This document shows, in pieces, positions 1 through 10,269 of a stretch of 64,000 bases of DNA (the first letter of the stretch is position 1; the number at the start of each line of letters is the position of its first letter). The notes under the pieces were generated by a model. The model was not told the origin of the DNA, searched no databases, and saw nothing but the letters and a program-made list of their open reading frames with translations. A program made the position numbers and the translations under genes. The DNA comes from Taudactylus pleione. Its lineage: Eukaryota; Chordata; Amphibia; Anura; Myobatrachidae. The stretch covers positions 4,416,501 to 4,480,500 of the forward strand of contig JAUIMM010000124.1 in NCBI GenBank assembly GCA_031769625.1. Reading direction: 5' to 3'.

Positions 1-596
1 TAACACACAATGCTAGAGATAGCCCTTTTGCTTTTTCTATTGCAACAGGCACAATATCTGTTTTGGCTACAGATATGTGGTCCTGTCCATTCTGTGCTTA
101 TGCAAAACGTCCTACTGGACTTGATTGGCTGATATTTGCACACACTGTCAGAACACTATCATTGTACAACTACTAAAGGTGGTCATAAACTGTACAATTA
201 TAGGCCCGATCAGCCAATTATCGGCTGATCGGGCTGATAATTGCAGTGTCTGGCCGCAACAGAGTAACCATTGGTCTGTCGGCCATGGAAAGTCTTCCAG
301 CATGCCCAACAGATGCAATAATTTGTACTCTGATATCTCAACATCAGACAGACTATTTATCTGACACTGTATGGTAAGTGTATTGTATATTTTCAGCAAG
401 TCAGATAATTGGTGTGTCTGCCTGATGATAAATGTTATGACCCAATCAGCATCTGAACTACCCTAATTAAAGTGATAATCCAAACTACTGCATGCATGGG
501 CATTTTAAAGCACTGGGAACCAGTTCTAAAGATTAATATCTATCCAAGCAAATGAAGAAGCCAATTTTAGTAACTGGGCTACAGATATACAAACTT
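1..596. other. no gene seen; short palindrome at 204-234
   Basis: I see no coding signal here. The short open frames at 125-399 lie on opposite strands over the same bases and resemble nothing I know. The one structure is a palindrome: 204-215 (GCCCGATCAGCC) is the exact reverse complement of 223-234, with a 7-base loop. It may mark the middle of a small degraded foldback element, but no terminal repeats or target duplication were found. Confidence 0.5.
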
Positions 597-603
597 AAGC
601 TTG

Positions 604-1155
604 GTACACACCTGACAGATATATCTGCAGCAGGCTTGCCTACCTTCCCGATTTGGTCGGGAGCCTCCCGAATATCGGGTGCCGCTCCCGACCCCCCGGA
701 AAGGCAGGCAAGCCTCCCGGCTGCCGCCTACCCCCCCAGACTAATAGTAAAAACCCCCGCTGGCGGGGGGCCCGATGACGCGATTCGCGCTGAATCGCGT
801 CATCGTGGCTCCGCCCACTGCTTCACAATGTCTTTTTTCCAGCATTGTGAAGAGGGGGCGGGGCCACGATGACGCGATCGTGCATCACGCCCCCGGCCCC
901 GCCCCCAACATGGCGTCATAGCCCGGCCACGCCCCCCACACAATGCAGGCATTCAGCTCCCTCCCGGAAGGAGGGAGCTGAATGTCGGCAACTATGATCT
1001 GCAGATGATGGTCGTTCATACACCCTGAACAACCATCATGTCTTCTGGCCAGGGGGCGTGTCGTGACCCCTCCCCTGCGCCTCTGCAGCAAGTGTACGGG
1101 CAGTCGGCAGATGAGTAGATATATCTGCAGATATATCTGTCATCGGCTGTGCTAA
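604..1155. mobile_element. non-autonomous foldback DNA element
   Basis: The segment begins and ends with inverted copies of ACAGATATATCTGCAG (615-630 and 1125-1140), and the outer bases (CACACCTG / CAGCCGATG) are also loosely complementary. Inside are further hairpins: 794-830 with 843-878 (37-nt arms), and 950-964 with 970-984 (exact 15-nt arms). It is GC-rich compared with the AT-rich flanks and has no plausible gene. The nested inverted repeats suggest a MITE or foldback element moved by a transposase encoded elsewhere. I could not fix a target-site duplication, so the superfamily is left open. Confidence 0.6.
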
Positions 1156-2210
1156 TTATATGGGAAAACATTGCTAGTGGCCCTGTCAATATTAATCCAT
1201 ACTGGAACTTATTATAATGTTTTCTCAATATAATTCATTTCTCCTTTCACTTACAGCCACTTGAATAGTTTTTTCTCAGGCATGTGTGTATTTTAAATGT
1301 TTGTGCTAGTTCAACACTCTGAATGGAAAGCGTTAAATCTTTTGCTCAGTTTGAGTTTTTCTTTATCCTTTCCTTTGACCCAGAACCTCTGACCCTGTGT
1401 GGTTGAAATTATTGGCATTTGATATCTCTGCCTAGTTTGCAGTATTTAATCATGTAAAGGCGGTAAACACGACCTTTGTTGTTATGTTACAACAAGCTCT
1501 GTGAGCTGAAATTGGACTCCTTCCAATGAGGTCGCAGCTCTGCCTTTATGAGCAAGGCTCCTGGGTGAGGCAATGTGTCTGAAATTTGCAGATGCAACAC
1601 ACAAGGCAGGAATTGTAATTGCTATTTATCATGTGATGTCTTATGAAAGAGGAAGTTTAAAGTTTTAGTCACGTACACTCTGTCCTCTTAGTCAGACCCA
1701 TTATTTTTTCCATAGGCTGGATGAGTTAATGAATGTAGTTTTACAACTGAAAGGGGTTGTTTGAAAACTGTAGCCTTGGGAAATACAAACATGGCTGAAC
1801 ATTACCAGTAAACAACTCATACTTTAGCTGTCATTCTTGTGTGTTACTTATCTTTAACCAACAGTTCTTATTTCTTTGCTTTTTTCAATCTTTAACTTTT
1901 AGTTACATGCCATTTTTCCAGTTTTATTTGCAATCCTTAATTATGTGTATAATTACTGAAGAAAATATATATTTTTTAAATATAAAGTTTTTGGTTTCTT
2001 TATTAAATAAAACATTCAACATTATGTTTAACCCCATGAGGCACCAGGACATACAGTTCCATCATAGTATAATAGTAAACTGGAAAATGTGTATACACTA
2101 AATGTGGTGCTGTTACTGACAGCTGCTCCTTCCTGTGTAGCACTGTTTGATTGAGAAGTCCTGGGTCTAGTAAAACCGAGGAAAGCTTCCTAGATCTTGC
2201 CATAGGGGTG
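1156..2210. other. intergenic, no feature recognised
   Basis: AT-rich sequence with no recognisable protein, RNA gene or repeat structure. The open frames at 1841-2248 are short, low in complexity and overlap on both strands, so I read them as chance. Confidence 0.4.
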
Positions 2211-2212
2211 TG

Positions 2213-3093
2213 GAATAAAACATTGAGAATGTGAAGGTTGACAGTCAATGGATCTACACCAAATGCTCAACATGCAAAAGGTTGTCAAGGACAAAAGGTC
2301 GACAGGGTTAAAAGGTCGATAGGTTCAAATGGTCAACACGTTTTATTTTGTAATTTAACCCCTAATCCTAAACCTAATCCTCTCCCTGGTGCCTAAACCT
2401 AACCTGTGCCTAACAATCCCCCCTAGTACCTAACCCTAACCATACCCTCCAGCAGCTTACCCCTAACTCTCCCCCAAGTGCCTAATCCTACCTCTAACCC
2501 CCACACTGGTACCTAACCCTAATCCTCCCCCTGGTGCCTAAACCTAATCCTAGCCTAACCCTCCCACCTAGTACCTAACCCTAACCATCCCCTCCAGCAG
2601 CTTACCCTTAACTCTCCCCCAAGTGCCTAACCCTAATCCTCCCCCTGGTGCCTAAACTTAACCCTTGCCTAAGCCTACCCCCCTAGTACCTAACCCTAAC
2701 CGTCCCCTCCAAAAGCCTACTCCTAACTCACCCCCAAGTGCCTAACCCTAACCCTCCCCCTGGTGCCTAACCCTAATCCTCCCCTGGTGCCTAAACCTAA
2801 CCCTTGCCTAACCCTCCCCCCTAGTACTTAAACCTAACTGTCCCCTCCAGCAGCCTACGCCTAACCCTCCCCCAAATGCCTAATCCTCATCCTAACCTTA
2901 TTTATTTTTATTTTTTTTATTTATTACCTTAAAAATATTGAAAAACCATGTCGACTATTTGAACTTGTTGACCTTTTAACCACGTCAACCTTCTGCACTG
3001 TCAACCTTTTGTCCCTGTCGTCCTATTGCATGTCAACAATTTGGTGTCGACCCATTGACTGTCGACCTTTACATTGTCGATCTTCTATCTGGA
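2213..3093. mobile_element. foldback element with ~110-bp TIRs around a CCTAACCC minisatellite
   Basis: The left arm (about 2235-2340) and right arm (about 2948-3066) are imperfect reverse complements. Both contain AAAGGTCGAC-like steps and the phrase GACAGTCAATGG. The core (2355-2900) is an imperfect minisatellite of roughly 30-45 bp units built from CCTAACCCTAA-type words alternating with CCCCCTGGTGC or CCCCAAGTGC. The plus strand is the C-rich form of a telomere-like motif. There is no coding capacity. It is related in design, but not in arm sequence, to the elements at 29,850 and 56,715. I could not establish a target duplication. It is not an interstitial telomere array, because the TTAGGG words are interrupted in every unit. 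Confidence 0.7.
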
Positions 3094-3289
3094 TAACCTG
3101 CTCTAGAGTATTATCATATGACATCTAAACTAATATTATTTTATGGAAACTCATGCTGTTTGTATTAATAGTGAAAAAAATGAAATAATGTTTGTCTTTG
3201 GTAGGTTCAAAGAATGTAAATAAAATGTATAGAAAAGCCCAACACAGGTCAGATCTCGCACTTTAACTAATTTTTCTCGGCTTTAAATA

Positions 3290-5932
3290 AATGGAGAGTG
3301 GGATACCTCATAGTGGGTAATCCAGACCTAGATAAATCGCATGCTCCAAATCGCACCCAGACCAATCAGCTTACTAAATCCCTTAATAGGCATATTCGAG
3401 ATTCGGGACTCTTTGATGCCTGGCATGCACTTAATCCATTCTCTCGTGACTATACTTTCTTTTCCTCCCCCCATCATACATATTCTAGAATTGATTTGTT
3501 TCTCTGTAGTACTCAAGCTTCCAAACATCTTCTAGATTCAGCTATTATACCTAATTCGTGGTCGGACCATTCTATCCTCACAACCTCTTACGATCTCCTC
3601 GATACACCTGCATCTAGACCCTCTTGGCTATTAAATGAAACCCTTTTGAAGATCCCACAATTTCAGACTACGATAAGATCCACAATGGTTGATTATTTTT
3701 CTATTAATTCAGCGGATTCCCCCTGTTCACCTTCGGTTTGCTTCTTTTAGGAATAAGGAGCATAAATTTAAATTGACTCCTTTAACTGACGAAGTTAAAT
3801 GTTTAGAAGCTTCCCATAAACATAATCCATCCCCTCTTCTCTATAAAAACTCACATCAGCCAGAAATGATCTTAATGCCATTCTATCTGAAAAAAACTGA
3901 GAAAGCCCTCCGCTGACTCAATCAACGCTTTAATAAAAAAAAAGTAATAAAGCGGACACATTATTGGCCAACAGATTAAAATCCCGGAAAGCTAAAACGG
4001 CCATTCAGGCCATACGAAATAGGAACGGTGACCCTCAATATAATCCAGTTACCACAAATGGTATCTTTCGGGCCTATTGTGACCAATTATATAATCTCAC
4101 AGATGCAACCAGTGCGGATCCTAGTATTAATTTACAAACCATTGACTACCTTTCTTCCTGTGGTCTTCCTTGTATTGATGCGCAATTGGCAGGTATGCTT
4201 GAACTTCAATTACTGAGGAGGAAACACTCCGTGCCCTTAAATCCAAAAAACCATATAAGGCGCCTGGCCCTGATGGTTTCCCCATATCCTACTATAAAAC
4301 ATTCCAAGACTTCTTAATCCCACACCTAACTAAGATGTTTAATCAAATTTTAGATGGCCAAACCTTTCACCCATCTTCTACTAAAGCCACCATCACAGTT
4401 ATTCCCAAACCAAATAAGGATCCTCTCATCGCTTCTAATTATCGACCCATTTCACTACTTAATGCCGATTTGAACATTTTTGCTAAGATTCTTGCAACTA
4501 GACTTAATCCCCTATTGCCCAACCTTATTCACCATGATCAGGTGGGCTTTGTCCCATCTAGGCAAGCGCTTCATAACACCAGACATACAGTGGATATTAT
4601 TCACTATATCAATACACACCAACTTCCTTCTCTTGTGCTTGCTCTGGACATGGAGAAAAGGCCTTTGATAGGGTTTCCTGGCCATTTATGATACACACGC
4701 TTTCCACCTTTGGTTTTAGAGGTAAATTCTTGCAAGCCATTAAAGCCCTCTATTATAACCCTACTGCTGCTGTTCTTGCTGGGGGATTGTTTTCAGATCC
4801 CTTCACCATAACCAATGGAACACGTCAAGGATGCCCTTTATCGCCTCTTATTTTTGCACTTATTATAGAACCACTTGCTAAGAGAATACATATTAACCCC
4901 GATATTACTGGTGTAACTGTTGGGAACTCTCAATATACTCTTTCCTTATTTGCTGGCGATTGCCTTCTCACCTTGACTAAACTGCTTATTTCTCTACCGA
5001 ACTTGTTTCGTGAATTATCTATATATGAAGATTTGACTGGCTGCAAAATTAACCATAGCAAATCGGAAGCTCTGCCTCTCCATCTTCCGGGAAGTCTGAA
5101 GCAACTGCTGCAACCGAACTTTGAATTCAATTGGAGGAAGGACTCCTTGATGTATCTTGGGGTCAAAATTACTAAAACATATGACCATCTGTATAAAGCT
5201 AATTACACTCCATTGTTTAAGTCAATTGAATATGATTTACTACAGTGGCAGACCTACTTTATATCGTGGGCTGGACGTATAAATGCTATTAAGATGAACA
5301 TTTTACCTAAATTGTTGTATTTGTTTCAGACGCTCCCGGTTGCAGTACCGAACCGAGTTCTTAATCAACTCCAATCTTTGTATTGTAATTTTAGTAGGAA
5401 TTATAAAAAAAACAGTATAATGAGGGATGTCTTGGCTAGACGGGGGATTGGGTTTGCCAGTACTCCTACAGTACTATAATGCTTCTCGTTTAAGTCAAAT
5501 GGTTGCTTGGCATGCCCCTACTTTCACTAAACTTTGGGTTGACCTAAAGAGTGCTTTAGTGGGGGTGGACTCAATTTCTTACTTACCTTGGCTACCATGC
5601 AAACACTGACCTAGTGCCGTCCTCTCGACCCCAGCAGTATCTTTGACACTCTCTATATGGGACACTCTTAACAAAAAATTTGCTCTTTCCACATACCCTT
5701 CACCTCAAACCCCTTTATGGTACAAGCCTTCCTTTCCATCGGGACTCTCATCTGCCGTGGCATCTATCTGGTCGGTGGCTGGTATTTGCCCCACAAACTT
5801 TTGGTGATTTCAATGAGAAACATGGCATCCCCGGCTCCTCTTACTACCAATATAAACAAATTCGACATTTTGTTACCTCAACGCTTTCTACTCTCACAGT
5901 TTGGGACTTGTTGTGCTTATGAGCTGCAAACA
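3290..5932 (+). pseudogene. L1/Tx1-type LINE ORF2 relic (endonuclease + reverse transcriptase)
   Basis: 5'-truncated non-LTR retrotransposon ORF2. About 3298-3750 encodes the C-terminal half of an APE-type endonuclease, with an SRIDLFL block and the SDH signature (SDHSIL). About 4335-4690 has the RT fingers motif NYRPISLLN and the DQVGF block typical of L1-clade RTs. About 4688-5479 has the RQGCPLSP motif. The catalytic YADD box reads FAGD (near 4946-4960), so the first of the paired aspartates is lost. The C-terminal part trails to about 5930 (IPGSSYYQYKQIRHF-like). The reading frame changes at least five times and holds stops. ORF1 and the N-terminal endonuclease are absent, as expected of a 5'-truncated insertion. 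It is a dead copy. Confidence 0.85.
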
Positions 5933-6656
5933 GTGTGAATTATCCTGCTCTGATCACACTGTCTGCCCTATGCATTGCATACAGTTGTTTCAAGTGACCA
6001 TATTGTATTTGCCTGTCAGCCCTGGGTGTTTGCATTCTCCACATTGTCATGAAACGTTCTGCAGTGCAATAGCTCAGTACTCACTGTCATATCTCTTCCT
6101 GCAGGCAGTGATACTACATATGCAGTATACAGGAGCCGGTGGCTGCCTGCCTGCCACAGGGGGATGTTTTAGCAGAGTGTCGGCTAGCTAATGAGCAGCT
6201 CAGCACTTGATAGGTTCAGACTGCAGCAGACAGTTTAATCAATCTGCGATCTGTGATCCCGGCAAAGTACTGACATTACAGATACAAGGGACCTGATTGC
6301 TGCTACATAGTGCTACGGGGGGAAATCGCCCCCCCCTTGGATCCACCACTGGCCACAGGACCAGTGAGACACCGCTGGAGCCACCGTACCTGGTAAGTCA
6401 CTACTATACCACCAGGGACGTTTTGTCAACATGTAATCATGTCTACATTTCGTCATCATCGACATGATCAGTGTCAACATTGGCACTACAACCGTGTAGA
6501 CAGTCTTATGTTGACGTTATGAATGCCGATATGATGATTGATGACAAAATATAGCACACCCAAAAAAAGTAGTGCAAGAAGTACATAAAAACCACACCAC
6601 TATATGCAACATTTATTATGACAAATATTTGTGAGAATAATCTTAATTATCTCCTA
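5933..6656. other. repeat scraps, no gene
   Basis: No gene is seen. The stretch ends one probable hAT-type repeat: GGATCCACCACTG at 6341-6353 resembles the 3' terminus of a CAGTGGTGGATCC-ended family. A GTCGACATGA-like, inverted-looking patch lies at 6410-6545. No complete element could be delimited. Confidence 0.35.
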
Positions 6657-6664
6657 GCTGGGAT

Positions 6665-7031
6665 CAGGGCCAGCTCCAGTAGGAGTCGCACCCTGTGCAG
6701 AATGGGACTGAGGCGCCTGTTGCATGTGGTGAAAAAGGAGGTGTGGCATAATTACCACAGGCCACTTCCTGACTTACACTATTTCGGGGCGTGCCCATAT
6801 GGCACGCCTCCCATTTAACGTCAAGCTGGGGGTGAACCCAGCACTCCTTCAGTAGCTGGGCTGCCCCCAGCCCTCTTCCTGCACTAAATGGATGCCGCAC
6901 ACATGCGCGCAGCATCCATACAGCTTCTCCGGAGTCCGGGACTGAAATCGGGATGGTTGGGAGGGGTGCGTCCTCTATGGGTGCATCCCCTGTTCGGCCG
7001 CACTGGTCAAACATGCCTCGAGCCGGCCCTG
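6665..7031. mobile_element. non-autonomous hAT element (MITE) with 8-bp TSD
   Basis: The 367-bp element starts CAGGGCCAGCTCC (6665) and ends GAGCCGGCCCTG (7031), imperfect terminal inverted repeats of CAGGGCCGGCTC type. It is flanked by a perfect 8-bp direct repeat, GCTGGGAT, at 6657-6664 and 7032-7039. The 8-bp duplication and CAGGG termini are diagnostic for hAT. It has no transposase. It inserted into a copy of another dispersed repeat, whose consensus start (AGCTGGGATAC) supplies the target. Confidence 0.9.
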
Positions 7032-8107
7032 GCTGGGATACACAATGTTGTCCAGGTTGAAGACTGGACCCTGAACTACACTAGGAGCCTTAATTTTTTA
7101 CATTGACCTCGCCTATAACCTGGATAACTATGCAAATTAGGAGTAAATGACAGTGCAGATAGGCGTATTCTCATACCATTTGAAATGGGGTTTATCAGGA
7201 GCAGACTGACTTACAGAACAGAAATCAGTATAGCTTCCAAAATCACTTGAGTTTCAGAAATCACTGCAGAACAAAGGAGGTGATTCAGCTGTGGACAGAT
7301 ATGCTATTGCAGCTGCTAACATGTTAACAGCTGCGATAACTGTAACATGGTAATGCAACAGCAGGCGTCATGTCTCCTGCATGCATCACTGATCCGAACT
7401 GCGTCCAAGGGCGTAGCATTGGATCATCTGCAATCCCTTCGGCCGGCTAAGTGACCACGGGTGTGACCACAGATGTAAAAGAGGCCAGGAAATCTCCATC
7501 AACCTGGCCTCTCCATCAGATCTTGGCTTCTCCACTCCCCCCTAACACGCCTCCATTTTGGAAAATTCCAGACTTTTAGGAATCTGTATGATCCCTGTCA
7601 CTGCATCCACAGATGAATCACCCCCTGCCATCAGGGGGGGATGCCAGGACTGTAGTCCCATTCCCAGACAGAAAGAGGCCTGTCCGCAGTGGCACTGTGT
7701 GGCTCGATCAACCTCCCCTGCTGTTTCTAATCTCTATACAGTATGCTAAACTTTACAGTCTGAATGTATCAAGTGGAATGTAACAAGTGCTGAGCTGCTC
7801 ATGAGCCTACCACAGTGTGACAGTGTGTGTATGAAGCCAGCCCCTGTGTAATTTAAAATGTCCCAGAACCTGTGTAATTTAAAATGTGTCCCAGAACCTG
7901 TGTAATTTAAAATGTGTCCCAGTTTTATGGGATTGTGTGACAGTGTGTGGCCCTGATGAAGTTCAAACATAGTCAAAAACCTAATTCTGGTCAAACTACA
8001 ACACCATACCAATATTGGTGGAGCTAGGTACAAAACTTTGTCCATGCATAAATGACAGACAGACAGACAAACAAACAGACAACAGAGACGCTTTCTTATT
8101 ATATAGA
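7032..8107 (+). repeat. dispersed repeat, copy 1 (unclassified, possibly LINE-like tail)
   Basis: The start (GCTGGGATACACAATGTTGTCC) and end (runs of GACAGACAGACA, then GACGCTTTC, TTATTATATAG) match copy 2 at 8108-10,200. The last ~230 bp (about 7840-8107) can be aligned to 9990-10,200 almost throughout, including GGGATTGTGTGACAGTG and GTCAAACTACA. No protein is recognisable. The polarised tail and microsatellite-like end suggest a LINE or SINE 3' end. An internal hairpin at 7305-7337 and extra sequence suggest insertions. Confidence 0.5.
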
Positions 8108-8735
8108 CTAGCTGGGATACCCGACATTACCCGAGTTGAAGACTAGACCCTGCAGTTCACTTGCAGCCTTATTTGTTTAGATTGTCCTCGCCTATAACCC
8201 CATTCCATTGATCCTGAAAAGACCCCAGTGTTTGCCGACATGTATGCAAACAGTGGCCTAACTACCATGGGTGCAAGGGGCGCGGTCGCTATGGTGCCAG
8301 AACTGCCTCTGTAGCCCGCTGCTCACCCAACACCCAGTCATGCACACTAGGTGGACCATTCTAGTCAGGGCCTCCGGGGGGCAGGGGTGTTGATTTGGTG
8401 CCAGCCTGCCAGCTGATTACAGTGAAGGACTGGCAGGAAGACATGGAGAGACAGCGCCGCCGGTCGCAAGGCAATCAGAGCTTGTGGACTGGCATCCAAT
8501 CAACAGTGGCGGCTCCTGATTAGCTGCTAGTCTGGGAGCTCTGTTTTGCTCGCGACCGGCACCAGTTTCAAATTGCACTGGCGCTGTCTGTCCATGTCTG
8601 CTGCTGCCTGCTGGCGTGCCAGCTGTAATTAGCAGGTGGCCCAGCCCCAAATTCACACCTGCTGGCTGCTGATGGCACACAAGGGGAGGCAAGAGGCTGT
8701 TGGAGGGAGACAGGGAGGTTCGTTTCCCGGGGGGG

Positions 8736-9800
8736 GGGCATAATGTGTAAGGGGCTTTACTGTGTGGGATAATGTTATAAGAGGCTTGTGAGGTTCTGGT
8801 TTTGTTGTGGACCCAGGGTGGTAATAGGGTAATAGGAGCAGACACTGACGCAGGTTTAAAAGTAAATGTGGAGTTTTTAATGAGTGGCTTAACAGACATG
8901 AATGTGGTAAAACAGAAAGTCCGGGTATAGCACTGAAGTGCATTTGGGAGCTGTAGTGAGGCAAATAGAAAAAGTCCAGTTAGTGACAGGCAATGGAAAA
9001 TGTCCAGGTAGTGACTGGTTAATAGAAAATTTCCAGGTAGTGGCAGATAAGGGGAACTGTCCAGGTGGTGACTGATTAATGAAGAATGCAGGCTGAGGAA
9101 GAATCATCCAGCAGAGTGTCAGTGGAGGCAAGAACTCAGGTACTCAGGCAAGGGGAAGGTAATGGATGATGCAGGGTAGTCCAGCTGGGTTGGAGCAGAC
9201 AAGCAGGCAGGCAGGTAGCGTTTCACAGGTAACAGGTGGTGAGCACAGGGAACTCTCTCAACTATGCTGAGTTGCACTGGCAATGAAGTGAGGCTCTGAA
9301 CCTCCCTAAATACCAAGTGCTGTGCCGTGACTGGCCAGAGAGAGCATGTGACAAACCAGGATTGGGCGGGCAAATCACATGGCCGGAGGCAAGATGGCGG
9401 CGCCCATGCCAAATGGAACGGAAGCACTACCAGGCCTCACCAGCCCAACATGACAACATGCCCACACAGAACCACGCATAGCCAATGCCCCTCGCCACAC
9501 ACCAGCACCACCGCCAGATGCCCCCGCCGCAGTGACCTCACAGGTAATACCCGTCGACCACCATGCCGAGAAACCCTGGTCATGACAGGGCTTTACTATT
9601 GTGTGGAATAATGTGTTATATGGGGTACTACTACTATGTGGCATAATATGTAAAGAGCATTACTGTATGGTATAATATGTAAGGGGCATTACTGTGTGGC
9701 ATAATGTATAAGGGGAACTACTACTGTGTGGGATAATGTGTATAAAGGTTACTCTTGTGTGGGACAATGTGTATAAAGGGTACTACTGTGTGGCATAACC
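8736..9800. repeat. minisatellite, GGCATAATGTGTAAGGGGCATTACTGTGT type, split by an LTR
   Basis: Units of about 28-33 bp of the form (G)GCATAATGTGTAAGGGGCATTACTGTGTGG occur at 8736-8786 and 9588-9800. A related array lies at 44,146-44,300. The two parts here are separated by the 801-bp solo LTR at 8787-9587, which evidently inserted into a once continuous array. Confidence 0.7.
8787..9587 (-). mobile_element. candidate solo LTR (Ty3/gypsy-like)
   Basis: This 801-bp block interrupts a minisatellite. It begins TGTGAGG and ends TCATGACA, giving the TG...CA termini of an LTR. It is flanked by 5-bp near-duplicates, AGGCT (8782-8786) and GGGCT (9588-9592). Read on the minus strand it begins TGTCATGACC, like the gypsy LTR at 21,340, so minus is the likely orientation. 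An internal tandem of about 30-38 bp units with TCCAGGTAGTGAC occurs at 8950-9080. No gag or pol adjoins, so it is best explained as a solo LTR left by recombination. Family assignment is inference. Confidence 0.55.
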
Positions 9801-10269
9801 TGAATTGGCTCTGTGGGGGCAAATGTATGTGTTTTTTTTTACTTCTAGGGAGGCCCCTTTAAGATCTCGCTATGTGGCCCGCAAAGTTCTAGTTATGCCC
9901 TTGCATGCAAATACAGAGTGCTGACTAATATATATGGTCACTTTAAAAGGGTACTTCTGTAGCTTTCACACAGGTTTCAATTTCCACTTGAGCCAGCCCC
10001 AGAACATGTGTAATTTAAGAGTGTCCTCATTTTTAGGGATTGTGTGACAGTGGGTTGTCCTGAAAAAGTTCACACCTAGCCAAAAAGCTAATCCGAGTCA
10101 AACTACACCACCCTGCCAAATTTGGTGGAACTAAGTCCAAAACTCAGGCTGTGCATAAAGGACAAACTGACAGACACGCTTTCTCGTTTATTTTATAGAT
10201 GTTCTAATAGGCCATATATGTGTCATAATAGGCCTCATATGCTGATTCTCATTAACCTTCGGTTAACTA

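Larger units (their letters stand above)
8108..10200 (+). repeat. dispersed repeat, copy 2, expanded by insertions
   Basis: Begins AGCTGGGATACCCGACATTA and ends GACAGACACGCTTTCTCG, matching copy 1 head and tail. Between these it has grown by insertions: a hairpin at about 8408-8640 (CTGGCAGGAAGACATGG... against CCATGTCTGCTGCTGCCTG...), a minisatellite and a solo LTR, annotated separately. No coding sequence of its own was identified. Confidence 0.5.

Noticed and set aside
2355..2900. Interstitial telomere array
   Set aside because: CCTAACCC words are separated by non-telomeric spacers in every unit and lie between inverted arms of a foldback element.
6154..6361. hAT bounded by GCCACAGG repeats (6154-6161 and 6354-6361)
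   Set aside because: The right end looks like a hAT terminus, but the left side has no matching inverted repeat; the 8-mer may be chance.
8417..9644. Antisense Pro/Ser-rich frames of 80-160 codons
   Set aside because: They cross the solo LTR and GC-rich hairpins, overlap each other in several frames and show no domain.
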